The notes under the pieces are model-generated. The model saw only the letters and a list, made by a program, of their open reading frames with translations. It made no database searches and was not told the DNA's origin. From Oscillospiraceae bacterium (GTDB lineage Bacteria; Bacillota; Clostridia; Oscillospirales; Ruminococcaceae), in assembly GCA_009781425.1 (NCBI GenBank), contig WQYC01000004.1, positions 32,560 through 96,559 of the forward strand: a stretch of DNA of 64,000 nucleotides. The letters run 5' to 3'. Below, one piece after another: positions 1 to 9,339 of this stretch. Position 1 is the first letter of the stretch; each line of letters starts with the position of its first letter. A program made the translations under genes and the position numbers.

Positions 1-2
1 AC

Positions 3-2309
3 TTAGACCGCAGAGGGCTTTTTATTTCAATGCTGACATCTGTTACGGTAACAGCGTTTTTTTCCTTCGGGCTCGGCATAAGTATGAGCGCGATGGAAAC
101 TGTCATGGGTGATATTTACGGGCTCGCGGGGTTAATATTAGTTAATCTGCTTGTGCTTTTCATCTGCACTGTTATTATCGGGACTTCTGTGCGCTCGAAG
201 CGTACAGAGCATATTTTCGATATGCTTCTTGATAACACGCCGGGCTACATGGTTATAATTAACGAGAAATCCAAGGTTGAATACATCAGCGACTCTTTTG
301 CGAAGTGGCTCGGGATTTCCCGCCGTGAATACGCGCTCAACCGCCCCGTGCTTGACCTTTGCCGCGGCGGAGAGATGACGACGATGTTCCAGGAAATCTT
401 GGAAAGCTCCGACGGCAGTATCGAAAGCAACCACTCGCTGACGATTGAAGGCGTCCGCTTTTGGTTCTTCCTGCGCTCCTCGCTCATGAGCATGGACAGC
501 GGGAAAACCGTCCGCACGATTGAGCTTTCAGACATTACGCCGATTATGGAAGCCAAGAACGAAGCCGAGGAAGCCAACAGAAGTAAAACGAATTTCCTTG
601 CCGCCATGTCGCATGAAATCCGCACGCCGATGAATGCAATTATCGGTATTTCGCAGATTGAAATGCAAAAGGCGAACATTCCGTCTGAATACGAGCAGAC
701 GCTGAAGCAGATTAACAGCTCGGGTAATAACTTACTCGGAATTATCAACGATATTCTCGATATGTCGAAAATAGAAACAGGAAAGCTTGAGCTTCACCCT
801 GTTGAATACGCTGTTTCCGACTTGATTAACGACGCGGTTCAGCTGAACCTTGTGCGCATTGGCACGAAGCCGATTGAGTTTAAATTAGAGCTCGACGAAA
901 CGCTTCCGTCAAGGCTCATAGGCGACGAGCTCCGCATAAAACAAATCCTCAGCAACCTGCTCTCGAACGCCTTTAAATACACCGAAAAGGGCTTTGTAAA
1001 GCTTTCGGTTTTTCACACGGTTTACGACTGCAACGTGACTCTGCACTTCGCGATAGAGGACACAGGGCAGGGTATGAAAAAAGAAGACCAGAAGCTGTTA
1101 TTCGCTGAGTATACCCGTTTTAACGCTGAGACGAATTACGCAACTGAGGGGACAGGGCTGGGACTTAATATAACCAAAAAGCTCGTAGAAACCATGAACG
1201 GCACGATTGCGGTTAACAGCCGCTACGGCAAGGGCAGTATCTTCACTGTTACGGTTCGGCAAAAGGCGGTCGAATGTGATGTGATTGGTGCAGGGCTCGC
1301 CGAAAAGCTGAAGGGCTTTTCGTTTACAGGCGAGCGGCAGAGGGAAAGAGAACAGTTAATACGAACACCCATGCCGTACGGCAGGGTTCTGATTGTTGAC
1401 GACGTCATGACGAATATATATGTGGCTGAGGGCTTGCTGAATGCGTATGAGCTGCAAATTGATACAGCGACCAGCGGCTTCGCCGCTATTGAAGCAGTTG
1501 AGAAATACAGCGGCTACGACATCATTTTCATGGACCACATGATGCCGAAAATGGACGGAGTCGAAACCACGCAGAGACTCCGCGCAATGGGCTTTAAAGG
1601 CGCGGTTGTCGCGCTGACCGCGAACGCATTAGCGGGCAACGAGGATATGTTTATGCAGAACGGCTTCGACGGATTCATTTCAAAGCCGATAAATATTAAG
1701 CGCATGGATTTGATTTTAAACAAGTTCATACGTGACAATCGCGAAGCGAAAGACGCCGAGAAAGAAGCACCGGAAAAGCCCCAAACCGGTACCGCTATTC
1801 CCGAAGCGTCTGAAAAGTTCGCCAAGCTGTTGCAAATTTTCTGTCTTGACGCAGAGGACGCAATCGCTTCGCTTAAAGAAACTACCCAAAGCGGCGACTT
1901 AAATATGTTCACAACTACTGCTCACGCGATGAAGTCTGCGCTCGCAAACGTCGGCGAGCATGAAGCCGCACAAATGGCGGCAGAGCTTGAACAGACAGGC
2001 TTTGCGGGCGACGCGGAGGCTTTCATAAAAACGCTGGAAGCACTTGTTTTGAAATACAAGCCTGTAGGGCGCGACGTCCCCGACGCGCCGCCTGTTGAAG
2101 AAGATGTTGATTTCTTAAAAGCACAATTGCAAATAATCAAAACCGCCTGCGAAGGCTACGACGACGACGCGGCTTACGCCGCGCTTGACAAGCTGAAAGA
2201 AAAGCAGTGGCGGTATGAAACCACCACTGCGCTTGAACAAATCCGCGACAAACTGTATATTTACAGCGACTTCGACGCCGCGGCAAAGCTTACGCAAGAG
2301 CTTCTTTAA
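3..2309 (+). CDS. Hybrid sensor histidine kinase/response regulator with HPt domain (5' end outside window)
   Basis: The reading frame is open to the left edge, so the ATG at 30 is probably internal. Counting from that Met, the visible protein has a hydrophobic segment (about 25-50), a PAS-like sensor region (about 65-170), a HisKA H-box AAMSHEIRTPMN with the phospho-His near 194, and a HATPase domain with N-box near 310, DTGQGM near 342 and a GTGLGL box. A receiver domain starting VLIVDDV has its phospho-Asp in FMDHMMP near 500, and a C-terminal HPt-like domain has TAHAMKSALANVG with His near 632. This is a phosphorelay architecture, membrane-anchored at the N-terminus. The ligand and output partner are not visible. 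Its 3' end overlaps the convergent trpA 3' end by 20 bases. Confidence 0.93.
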   Translation, partial: LDRRGLFISMLTSVTVTAFFSFGLGISMSAMETVMGDIYGLAGLILVNLLVLFICTVIIGTSVRSKRTEHIFDMLLDNTPGYMVIINEKSKVEYISDSFAKWLGISRREYALNRPVLDLCRGGEMTTMFQEILESSDGSIESNHSLTIEGVRFWFFLRSSLMSMDSGKTVRTIELSDITPIMEAKNEAEEANRSKTNFLAAMSHEIRTPMNAIIGISQIEMQKANIPSEYEQTLKQINSSGNNLLGIINDILDMSKIETGKLELHPVEYAVSDLINDAVQLNLVRIGTKPIEFKLELDETLPSRLIGDELRIKQILSNLLSNAFKYTEKGFVKLSVFHTVYDCNVTLHFAIEDTGQGMKKEDQKLLFAEYTRFNAETNYATEGTGLGLNITKKLVETMNGTIAVNSRYGKGSIFTVTVRQKAVECDVIGAGLAEKLKGFSFTGERQREREQLIRTPMPYGRVLIVDDVMTNIYVAEGLLNAYELQIDTATSGFAAIEAVEKYSGYDIIFMDHMMPKMDGVETTQRLRAMGFKGAVVALTANALAGNEDMFMQNGFDGFISKPINIKRMDLILNKFIRDNREAKDAEKEAPEKPQTGTAIPEASEKFAKLLQIFCLDAEDAIASLKETTQSGDLNMFTTTAHAMKSALANVGEHEAAQMAAELEQTGFAGDAEAFIKTLEALVLKYKPVGRDVPDAPPVEEDVDFLKAQLQIIKTACEGYDDDAAYAALDKLKEKQWRYETTTALEQIRDKLYIYSDFDAAAKLTQELL

Positions 2310-3072
2310 TGCTTTTTACATACTTTTTCACGGGCTCGATGCAGTTTACGCCGTGCTCTGCGATGATTTTTACAATCGCACTGCCGATGATTACGCCGTC
2401 CGCAAGCTCTGCCATAGTGCGCGCCTGCTCCGGCGTTGAAATCCCGAAGCCGATTGCGCAGGGCGTGTCTGAAACGCTCTTTGCGCGCGCTGTCATTTCG
2501 GTTATGTTCGTGTTTATTTCTCCGCGGACTCCGGTAACGCCGAGCGATGAAACGCAGTAGATAAAGCCCTCGGACTCTCTCGCAATCGTTTCGATTCGCT
2601 CGCCTGACGTCGGCGCAATCAGCGAAATTAAAGCTATGTTATACTTTGCACATTCACCCGACAGCTCGCCTTTCTCCTCGAAGGGCAGGTCGGGTATTAT
2701 TACGCCCTGAATCCCAGAGTCTGCGCACCTTTGCATGAATTTTTCCTTGCCGTAAACGAAAATCGGATTAATGTAGCTCATGAAAAGCAGCGGAATTTCA
2801 ACCTTAGGGCGCACTCGCTTAATCATGTCAAGTAGCTTGTCAACCGTACAGCCTGCGCGGAGCGCGCGCTCGTCAGCCTGCTGAATCACGGGACCCTCCG
2901 CGACAGGGTCAGAAAAAGGCACGCCGATTTCGATTATGTCAACGCCCGACTGCGCCATTTCGACGATTAATTTTTCTGTAGTTTCAATGTCGGGGTCGCC
3001 GCCTGTGATAAAAGCGATGAACGCTTTTTTGCCTTTAAATGCATTGTTAATTGTACATTGTTCATTGTTCAT
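2290..3072 (-). CDS. trpA: Tryptophan synthase alpha chain
   Basis: Converts indole-3-glycerol phosphate to indole and glyceraldehyde 3-phosphate, passing indole to TrpB. It is 260 residues long, normal for the family. The catalytic Glu lies in [11 protein letters not shown] (about residue 48). The second acidic residue, Asp in the best-studied enzymes, is Glu here (VAEGPVIQ). The glycine-rich phosphate-binding region GVTGVRGE and GFGIST are present. The first ten residues, [10 protein letters not shown], do not look like TrpA and are encoded by an interspersed repeat at 3043-3074 that spans the trpB/trpA junction. The gene overlaps the trpB end by about 11 bases and is last in the trp operon. 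Confidence 0.96.
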   Translation of the reverse strand: MNNEQCTINNAFKGKKAFIAFITGGDPDIETTEKLIVEMAQSGVDIIEIGVPFSDPVAEGPVIQQADERALRAGCTVDKLLDMIKRVRPKVEIPLLFMSYINPIFVYGKEKFMQRCADSGIQGVIIPDLPFEEKGELSGECAKYNIALISLIAPTSGERIETIARESEGFIYCVSSLGVTGVRGEINTNITEMTARAKSVSDTPCAIGFGISTPEQARTMAELADGVIIGSAIVKIIAEHGVNCIEPVKKYVKSIKEALA

Positions 3073-4255
3073 TGATATTCACTCCTTTAAACCGCGCAAT
3101 CGAAGCAACGTCCTTGTCGCCCCTGCCCGATAAATTCACGACGATGATTTGGTTTTTGTCAAGCGTCGGTGCTAATTTGCGCACATATGCAACAGCGTGC
3201 GCCGATTCAATAGCGGGAATAATCCCCTCGGTGCGCGATAAATACTCGAACGCGCTGACTGCCTCCGCGTCTGTAACAGGAACGTATTCCGCGCGTTTAA
3301 TGTCCGCTAAATAGGCGTGCTCGGGACCTATTCCGGGATAGTCAAGCCCTGCAGAAATCGAATACACCGGCGCAATCTGCCCATATTCGTCCTGGCAGAA
3401 CAGCGACTTCATTCCGTGGAAAATTCCTGTCGTTCCGAGCGTCATGGTGGCGGCGTTTTCGGGGGTATCGACGCCCTTCCCCGCGGCTTCACAGCCGATT
3501 AAACGGACGCTTTTGTCTTCAATAAAGTCGAAAAACGCGCCAATCGCGTTGCTTCCGCCGCCGATACAGGCGACAACCGCATCGGGCAGTCTGCCCTCAG
3601 CTTCAAGAATCTGCGCTTTGACTTCCTCGCTGATAATTTTCTGAAAGTCACGGACGATTGTAGGGAACGGGTGCGGGCCCATGACTGAGCCAAGCACGTA
3701 ATGTGTATCGCAGGTGCGCGAAACCCACTCGCGCATAGTCTCGTTAACAGCGTCCTTGAGCGTCATTGTGCCGCTCGTGACAGGGTGAACCTTCGCGCCG
3801 AGTAATTCCATGCGGAAGACGTTCAGAGCCTGCCGCTCGGTGTCCTCCTTGCCCATGAAAATCTCACATTCAAGCCCCATAAGTGCCGCCGCTGTCGCGG
3901 TTGCAACGCCGTGCTGACCTGCGCCTGTTTCGGCAATTACGCGGGTTTTCCCCATTTTTTTCGCGAGCAGAACCTGCCCCAAAACGTTGTTAATTTTGTG
4001 CGAGCCCGTGTGATTTAAGTCCTCGCGCTTGAAGTAAATCTTCGCGCCGCCGAGGTCAGCGGTCATCTTCTCCGCGTAGTACAAAAGCGACGGTCTGCCT
4101 GCATATTTTTGCAGTAAGTCAAGCAGTTCTTTTTTAAATTTTGCGTCGTTTTTGTAATGCAGATACGCTTTTTCAAGCTCGTGCAAAATGCTCATCAGAG
4201 TTTCAGCGACATACTGCCCGCCGAATTCGCCGAACCTGCCTTTTCTACTTTCCAT
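3062..4255 (-). CDS. trpB: Tryptophan synthase beta chain
   Basis: PLP enzyme condensing indole with serine to give tryptophan; it works in the cytosolic alpha2-beta2 complex with TrpA. It is 397 residues, typical of TrpB1. The N-terminus [15 protein letters not shown] is canonical, the PLP lysine is in HTGSHKINN (residue 87), and the phosphate-binding loop is GGGSNAIG. The last residues (NINEQ) read into the interspersed repeat at the trpA junction. The start overlaps the end of trpF by about 11 bases, suggesting translational coupling. Confidence 0.97.
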   Translation of the reverse strand: MESRKGRFGEFGGQYVAETLMSILHELEKAYLHYKNDAKFKKELLDLLQKYAGRPSLLYYAEKMTADLGGAKIYFKREDLNHTGSHKINNVLGQVLLAKKMGKTRVIAETGAGQHGVATATAAALMGLECEIFMGKEDTERQALNVFRMELLGAKVHPVTSGTMTLKDAVNETMREWVSRTCDTHYVLGSVMGPHPFPTIVRDFQKIISEEVKAQILEAEGRLPDAVVACIGGGSNAIGAFFDFIEDKSVRLIGCEAAGKGVDTPENAATMTLGTTGIFHGMKSLFCQDEYGQIAPVYSISAGLDYPGIGPEHAYLADIKRAEYVPVTDAEAVSAFEYLSRTEGIIPAIESAHAVAYVRKLAPTLDKNQIIVVNLSGRGDKDVASIARFKGVNINEQ

Positions 4256-4733
4256 TTCTAACTCTCCTAATAAAATCTTTTATTTTTTCGGGGTCTTTTA
4301 TGCCGTTTGTTTCAACGCCACTGCTCACGTCCACGGCGAAAGGATTTACCTGCTCTATTGCTTCCTTTACGTTCTCGGGATTCAGTCCGCCTGCTAAGAA
4401 AAACGGCGGCGAATCCTTAGGAATCGTGCTCCAATCGAAGGTCTTTCCTGAGCCGGGCTTCGGGCTGTCGAAGATTAAATATTCCCCCACGTGAGTCGGC
4501 GTTTGGATTATGTTAATCACACCGCCGTCAACTAAGCTTTGCATAAATTCCTGCGTTTCATTCACGAACACGCCGACAGGAATTATATCGGGGTGCAGGC
4601 TTTTGCGTAGTATTAAAGCCTGTTCAGGCGTGACCTTGCGTTTACTTTCAGCGAAGACAAAGCCGATATAATCGGGCTTTAAAGCGTTTACCGCTTCTAT
4701 GTCTTCCGCGCGGAAAAGCCCGCAAATTTTAAT
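4245..4733 (-). CDS. trpF: Phosphoribosylanthranilate isomerase, atypical: no canonical start codon and internally shortened
   Basis: Isomerises phosphoribosylanthranilate in tryptophan synthesis. The frame upstream of the first GTG (4571) encodes a clear TrpF N-terminus ([12 protein letters not shown], then [12 protein letters not shown] and PVGVFVNE), so the gene must begin near 4727-4733. No ATG, GTG or TTG occurs there. The best candidate is an ATT at 4731-4733, five bases after a GAGG that overlaps the trpC stop. The ORF is about 163 codons against about 200 for the family: after NIIQ it jumps to [17 protein letters not shown], missing the usual LHG strand and roughly 35-40 residues. The catalytic Cys (KICGL) and the Asp of IFDS are kept. 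It may be a decaying or minimal enzyme. Identity is secure; start and activity are not. Confidence 0.8.
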   Translation of the reverse strand: MKICGLFRAEDIEAVNALKPDYIGFVFAESKRKVTPEQALILRKSLHPDIIPVGVFVNETQEFMQSLVDGGVINIIQTPTHVGEYLIFDSPKPGSGKTFDWSTIPKDSPPFFLAGGLNPENVKEAIEQVNPFAVDVSSGVETNGIKDPEKIKDFIRRVRNGK

Positions 4734-4735
4734 TT

Positions 4736-5503
4736 TTACCTCAGCGATTTCAGCTCCGCTCCCCTCATTAAAGTCTCGCCGACAAGCACTGCATCAGTGC
4801 CTACTTCGCGCAGTCTTTGCACATCTTCGCGGGTTTTAATTCCGCTTTCAGCCACGAAAATAATATCGCTCGGCACAAGTTTCCGCAAACGCTCGGAAAG
4901 CGTAATGTCAACCTCAAAGGTTTTCAAATTGCGGTTATTCACGCCGATGATTCGCGCACCGGCTGATAAAGCCATTTCAACCTCTGCCTCATCATGAACC
5001 TCAACGAGCGAGCACAAGCCCAAGCTGTCAGCGATTTTGATGTACCGGGAAATTGTTTCGCGGTCTAAAATCGCGCAGATTAGAAGCACCGCGCTCGCGC
5101 CGAGTAGCTTCGCCTCGTAAATCATGTAGCTGTCAACCGTGAAGTCTTTCCGTAATAACGGAATATTTACAGCATCTGCAATCTCGCGCAAATACGAATC
5201 CGCACCCTTGAACCAGAACGGCTCGGTAAGCACGGAAATCGCCGCCGCGCCTGCCTTTTCGTAGTTTTTTGCGATGTTAATATAATCGAAATCTTCTGCG
5301 ATGATTCCTTTTGACGGCGAGGCTTTTTTCACCTCGCAGATGAAGGCAATGTCATCGCTTTTCAATGCCTTCGCAAGCCTAAAGCCGCCGACAGGCAAAG
5401 CCTGCGCCTTCGCGATAATTTCATCAGCCGTGACTATTTTTTTCTGCGCTTCAACGCGCTCTTTTGTGCGCTCTGCAATTTCCTGCAATATATTAGTTTT
5501 CAT
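4736..5503 (-). CDS. trpC: Indole-3-glycerol phosphate synthase
   Basis: Closes the indole ring of CdRP to give indole-3-glycerol phosphate. It is 255 residues, a normal length. TIM-barrel motifs are present: EVKKASPSKG with its catalytic lysine, LTEPFWFKG, PLLRKDFTVD, IIGVNNRNLKTFEVD, VAESGI and GETLMRG. The ATG overlaps the trpD 3' end by about 11 bases, and the TAA stop abuts the presumed trpF start. It is not fused to TrpF, unlike the enterobacterial enzyme. Confidence 0.97.
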   Translation of the reverse strand: MKTNILQEIAERTKERVEAQKKIVTADEIIAKAQALPVGGFRLAKALKSDDIAFICEVKKASPSKGIIAEDFDYINIAKNYEKAGAAAISVLTEPFWFKGADSYLREIADAVNIPLLRKDFTVDSYMIYEAKLLGASAVLLICAILDRETISRYIKIADSLGLCSLVEVHDEAEVEMALSAGARIIGVNNRNLKTFEVDITLSERLRKLVPSDIIFVAESGIKTREDVQRLREVGTDAVLVGETLMRGAELKSLR

Positions 5504-6512
5504 TTGAATATTTCACGAACTCCTCTAATTTAGTTTTCGCTTTTCCGCTGTCTATGACCTCTTCTGCGACCTTTACCGCCGCGCCTATTGACTCGTATTT
5601 GCCCGTTACGAACATTGCTGCTGCAGCGTTTAAAACCGCTGCGTTGCGCTTCGCGCACGGGCGAACACTGTTCGCCCCTACGATTTGCTTTAAAATCTCG
5701 GCGTTTTCCTGCGGCTCGCCGCCTCTCAAATCCTCGGGCTTGCACCGCTCGAAGCCAAATTGCTCCGGCGTAATTTCGTACTTGCGAACCCAGCCGTCCC
5801 GCACCTCGCAGATAAAAGTCGGCGCGCACATCGAGATTTCGTCAAGCCCGTCCTCACCGTGCACCACCATTGCGTTGTTGACGCCTAAGTTGTTCAGCAC
5901 CTGCGCAAGCGGCTCGGCGAGTTCCTTGTCATAAACGCCCATGAGCTCCATTTTCGCGCCTGCTGGATTCGTCAGAGGCCCTAAAATATTGAACACAGTG
6001 CGGATTCCGAGCTCCCTGCGAATCGGCGCAACGTACTTCATGGAGATATGATAATTCTGTGCGAAGAGGAAGCAGATATTGATTTTTTTGAGCAATTCCG
6101 CGCTCTTTTCGGGCGGTATATTTATGTTCACGCCGAGCGCTTCGAGCACGTCTGCCGCGCCGCATTTGCTCGACGCACTGCGATTTCCGTGCTTCGCGAC
6201 AGGAATCCCCGCCGCCGCTGTAATTATCGCCGCCGCTGTAGAAATATTAAATGTATTCGAGTGGTCGCCGCCTGTGCCGACGATTTCGAGCGCGTCAATA
6301 TCGTGCAGAAGCCGCACACAATGGGCGCGCATACCTGCGGCGGAAGCCGTGATTTCGTCAATCGTCTCGCCTTTTAAGCTAAGCGCGGTGAGATACGCGC
6401 TCATCTGAACAGGCGTTGCTTCTCCCGTCATGATTTCGTTCATAACGGCTTTTGCTTCCTCAAAGGTTAAATCTTGCTTTTTCGTAAGTGTCAGTATTGC
6501 TTCTTTTATCAT
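5493..6512 (-). CDS. trpD: Anthranilate phosphoribosyltransferase, with a repeat-derived segment
   Basis: Transfers phosphoribose from PRPP to anthranilate. It is 339 residues with the PRPP-binding motif GTGGDHSNTFNIST, KHGNRSASSKCGAADVLEALG and NPAGAKMELMGVY. Near residues 275-290 the sequence IVGANSVRPCAKRNA is encoded by an in-frame copy of the GTAGGGGCG palindromic repeat found between genes elsewhere in this window (5657-5682). It lies just before the conserved AVLNAAAAM helix. A further copy sits directly upstream of the gene at 6527-6552. Confidence 0.96.
   Translation of the reverse strand: MIKEAILTLTKKQDLTFEEAKAVMNEIMTGEATPVQMSAYLTALSLKGETIDEITASAAGMRAHCVRLLHDIDALEIVGTGGDHSNTFNISTAAAIITAAAGIPVAKHGNRSASSKCGAADVLEALGVNINIPPEKSAELLKKINICFLFAQNYHISMKYVAPIRRELGIRTVFNILGPLTNPAGAKMELMGVYDKELAEPLAQVLNNLGVNNAMVVHGEDGLDEISMCAPTFICEVRDGWVRKYEITPEQFGFERCKPEDLRGGEPQENAEILKQIVGANSVRPCAKRNAAVLNAAAAMFVTGKYESIGAAVKVAEEVIDSGKAKTKLEEFVKYSNEN
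5657..5682. repeat. GTAGGGGCG-type palindromic repeat inside trpD
   Basis: A palindromic unit (GGGCGAA-cact-GTTCGCCC type arms ending CCCTACG) matching the intergenic repeats at 6527, 47714 and 60072, but located in frame inside trpD. Confidence 0.8.
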
Positions 6513-6526
6513 TTTTAGTTCCTTTC

Positions 6527-6552
6527 ACGGGCGATTAATAATCGCCCCTACG
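6527..6552. repeat. GTAGGGGCG-type palindromic repeat between trpD and the transporter gene
   Basis: Arms GGGCGATTA and TAATCGCCC followed by CTACG. It fills the 40-base gap between the SLC13-like gene and trpD in the operon. Confidence 0.85.
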
Positions 6553-7872
6553 TTAAAATAAACCTTGACTAATCCACATCGGGATTGCGATTGTTAATGT
6601 AAGCATACACGCTGCGAAGTATACAACGCCGTATAAACCGAGATGCTTATTGCTCCACGCTCTGTCGCCCGACATTGACTTGCTCATCATCGCCCAGATG
6701 TTCTGATAAGACATGAAAAAGGCGTTCGCCGCGAAAATAAACGTCGGAATCCACACGAGCGGATGAATGTTGTAAGCCTCCTGAATATCAGGCAGAATCG
6801 GAATAATAATCGCCATAGTCGGAATGAAAATCGCAATGTCAACGAATCTCCAAATAAACATAAAAATCACAACCCCGAACATAAACAGCCACGGATTTCC
6901 CGCAATGGGCGCAAGCGCAGGTACGATGACCGACGAGAGCAGAGCGGAAATTCCTGTTTCGGTGAAAATCGCGCCTAAGCTAATCGCCATGCCTATGAAT
7001 ATTACCAAGTCCCAGTTAACGCCCGAATTAAATTCTTTTGAGTCTATGACGCCGAAAACAAAAAACAGAATTACCGCGCTGAGGCACACCGCCGCGTCGG
7101 GGATTTTATGAAGCGAGCTCGTCAAAAACATCACGAAAACGCCAGAAAGAATAGCTAAAGAGAATATTTCATGCCGTGTCATTTTTGGCATAACCTGCGC
7201 TTTTATTTCGCTGACGACTTCAGCGGGGATTTTGTCCTTGGGCTTCAGCAGAAGCAAGCCGCCGACTGCCGTCAGCACAGTTATAATCATCATCGGCAAG
7301 AACAGCACTTCAAACCAACTGCCGAACGTGACCATACCTGCAAGCCCTGCGTTGCTGTACATATTCTGCACAATCGGACCTGCAAGTAACCCCGACAGCC
7401 AGCCCGAGCCGGGGATTAAAGCCATCGCGAACGCTGTTAATAAAATCAGCGAATTTCCTTTTGAACCTTTTTGCAGCTTACATAATTCACAGCATTGCAG
7501 TGCAATCGGAATCACAATCGCTACCCGCACGGTAATCGACGGTGTCATCATGCTTAAAACGATTCCAATCAGCACCCACGCAAGCACGAGCGACGGATAT
7601 GACGGCTTGAAAATCTTGATAATGCCGAGCGCGATACGCTTGCCGAGCCCTGTTTTTTGCAAGACAAATCCGAAGAACAAAGCAGGAATCAGTGTCCAAA
7701 CTGCCGCGCCCGAAAAGCCCGAAAAGACTACAGCGGGGCTGAGCCCGATTACAAGTGCGAAGACCGCCAAAAACAATCCGCCGACCGCGTAAGGAAGCTT
7801 GAACGGCTTGAAAATCCAGATGAACAGCGTAATAAATATGCCAATCAGCATAATTAAAGTTGTGCTTGTCAT
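6553..7872 (-). CDS. SLC13/DASS-like anion permease inside the trp operon
   Basis: Integral membrane protein of 439 residues with about 11-12 hydrophobic helices. The two related halves, MMTPSITVRVAIVIP and the second-half FIWRFVDIAIFIPTMAIIIP with VNWDLVIFIGMAISLG, fit the divalent-anion:sodium symporter / ArsB-NhaD superfamily. It sits between trpE and trpD, where trpG is usually found, and its ATG overlaps the trpE stop (TAATG). The context suggests transport of an aromatic acid or pathway intermediate, but this is inference; the substrate cannot be read from the sequence. Confidence 0.85.
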   Translation of the reverse strand: MTSTTLIMLIGIFITLFIWIFKPFKLPYAVGGLFLAVFALVIGLSPAVVFSGFSGAAVWTLIPALFFGFVLQKTGLGKRIALGIIKIFKPSYPSLVLAWVLIGIVLSMMTPSITVRVAIVIPIALQCCELCKLQKGSKGNSLILLTAFAMALIPGSGWLSGLLAGPIVQNMYSNAGLAGMVTFGSWFEVLFLPMMIITVLTAVGGLLLLKPKDKIPAEVVSEIKAQVMPKMTRHEIFSLAILSGVFVMFLTSSLHKIPDAAVCLSAVILFFVFGVIDSKEFNSGVNWDLVIFIGMAISLGAIFTETGISALLSSVIVPALAPIAGNPWLFMFGVVIFMFIWRFVDIAIFIPTMAIIIPILPDIQEAYNIHPLVWIPTFIFAANAFFMSYQNIWAMMSKSMSGDRAWSNKHLGLYGVVYFAACMLTLTIAIPMWISQGLF

Positions 7873-9338
7873 TACTTTATAACCTCCGCTGCCTGCTCAA
7901 GCGCGCTTTTGACCGCCTGCGCCTTGTTCACGCACTCCTGATACTCGGCTTCGGGGACGCTCCCCGCGACCACGCCTGCGCCCGAGCGAATAAAAACTTT
8001 TTCGCCTTTTTTGTAAGCCGCGCGGATTGCAATGCAGGTATCCATGTTGCCCGCAAAATCAAGATAACCAATTGCGCCGCCGTAAATCCCGCGCTTTTTA
8101 TTTTCAAGCTCGTTTATGATTTGCATGGCTTTTATTTTCGGCGCGCCCGACAGCGTCCCTGCGGGCAAAACAGAGTTAATCGCGTCAAGCCCTGTTAAAT
8201 CCTCGCGTATTTCGCCGCTGATTTCCGAGCAGATGTGCATAACGTGCGAGAAGCGCAGGATTCGCATATACTTTTCGATTTTCACGCTGCCCTCCTTGCT
8301 GATTTTCCGCAAGTCCTCCTGCCCTAAATCAACGAGCATATTATGCTCCGAGCGTTCTTTTTCGTCAGAGAGCAAATCCTCCTCAAGTGCAATATCCTCA
8401 TGATTATCAACGCCGCGCGGACGCGTCCCCGCAATCGGAAAGGTATGCAGCTTGCCGTCCTGCAGCTTGACCAAGGTTTCGGGAGAAGCCCCCGCAATCT
8501 CAATCGTACTGCCCGAAAAATAGAACATATAAGGTGACGGATTTATCGTGCGAAGCACGCGGTAGGCGTTCAGAATACTGCCCTCAAAATCGGCTTCAAG
8601 CCGATTTGAAAGCACGACCTGCGAGACCTCGCCGTCCGCGATGTGTTTTTTCGCCTTGCTTACAATTGCACAGAATTCGTCTTTATCAAACAGCGGCTTG
8701 AACTCTGATTTTAACTGCGGCGGGGCAGTTTCCTCCGCTTCGCCGTTTGTGATTATGTCCTTGATATAATCGAGCTGCTTGACAGCGTTTGCGTAGTTTT
8801 CTTCAAGGTTTTCCGTGCTGATATTCACCATGATGATTATTTTCTGCTTAAAATTATCAAACGCGATAATTTTATCGAAAAGCATTAAGTCAACATCGTT
8901 AAAGCCTTCGTCGTCAGGCGCGTCGAGCTTCAGCTCAGGCGTAGTATACTTCGCATAATCATAACCGAAATACCCCACCAAGCCGCCCGTAAACGGCGGC
9001 AGATAGTCGAATTTTACGCTCTTGTGTTCGGTTAATATATTTTTAATCAGCACGTTGGGATTCTCGGTTTTTATTTCAAAGGTGTTGCCTGTTTTGAGCT
9101 TCGCCATGCCGTTTAAGCATGAAATTTCTGTCTTTGGGTCGAAGCCAAGAAACGTATACCGTCCCCACCTTTTCGAGTCTTCCGCGCTTTCTAAAATAAA
9201 GCAGTTTCCGCTGACCTTTTTCAGCTTTTTAAGAAGCATAACAGGTGTAATTTCGTCTGCGAGCATTTCGGCGCTGACGGGAATAATTTTAAAGCTTTTA
9301 TTTACGGCTCTCGCCACTTCCAATGTAGGTCTGTACAT
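7872..9338 (-). CDS. trpE: Anthranilate synthase component I
   Basis: Makes anthranilate from chorismate using ammonia from a TrpG/PabA glutaminase. It is 488 residues. The N-terminal domain has the Trp-binding signature FILESAEDSKRWGRYTFLG (ILES for the usual LLES) plus NPSPYMFYF, which argues for feedback inhibition. The catalytic C-terminal domain has ETLVKLQDGKLHTFPIAGTRPRG, SDEKERSEHNMLVDLG, SGAPKIKAM and GAGVVAGSVPEAEYQE. No trpG lies in the operon, so the glutaminase must be encoded elsewhere (for example pabA) or free ammonia is used. It begins one base downstream of the aroF stop. Confidence 0.97.
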   Translation of the reverse strand: MYRPTLEVARAVNKSFKIIPVSAEMLADEITPVMLLKKLKKVSGNCFILESAEDSKRWGRYTFLGFDPKTEISCLNGMAKLKTGNTFEIKTENPNVLIKNILTEHKSVKFDYLPPFTGGLVGYFGYDYAKYTTPELKLDAPDDEGFNDVDLMLFDKIIAFDNFKQKIIIMVNISTENLEENYANAVKQLDYIKDIITNGEAEETAPPQLKSEFKPLFDKDEFCAIVSKAKKHIADGEVSQVVLSNRLEADFEGSILNAYRVLRTINPSPYMFYFSGSTIEIAGASPETLVKLQDGKLHTFPIAGTRPRGVDNHEDIALEEDLLSDEKERSEHNMLVDLGQEDLRKISKEGSVKIEKYMRILRFSHVMHICSEISGEIREDLTGLDAINSVLPAGTLSGAPKIKAMQIINELENKKRGIYGGAIGYLDFAGNMDTCIAIRAAYKKGEKVFIRSGAGVVAGSVPEAEYQECVNKAQAVKSALEQAAEVIK

Positions 9339-9339
9339 C

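Noticed and set aside
4725..4760. Programmed -1 frameshift making a TrpC-TrpF fusion
   Set aside because: TrpF is in the -1 frame of trpC, but no slippery heptamer precedes the trpC stop; non-AUG initiation fits the GAGG better.
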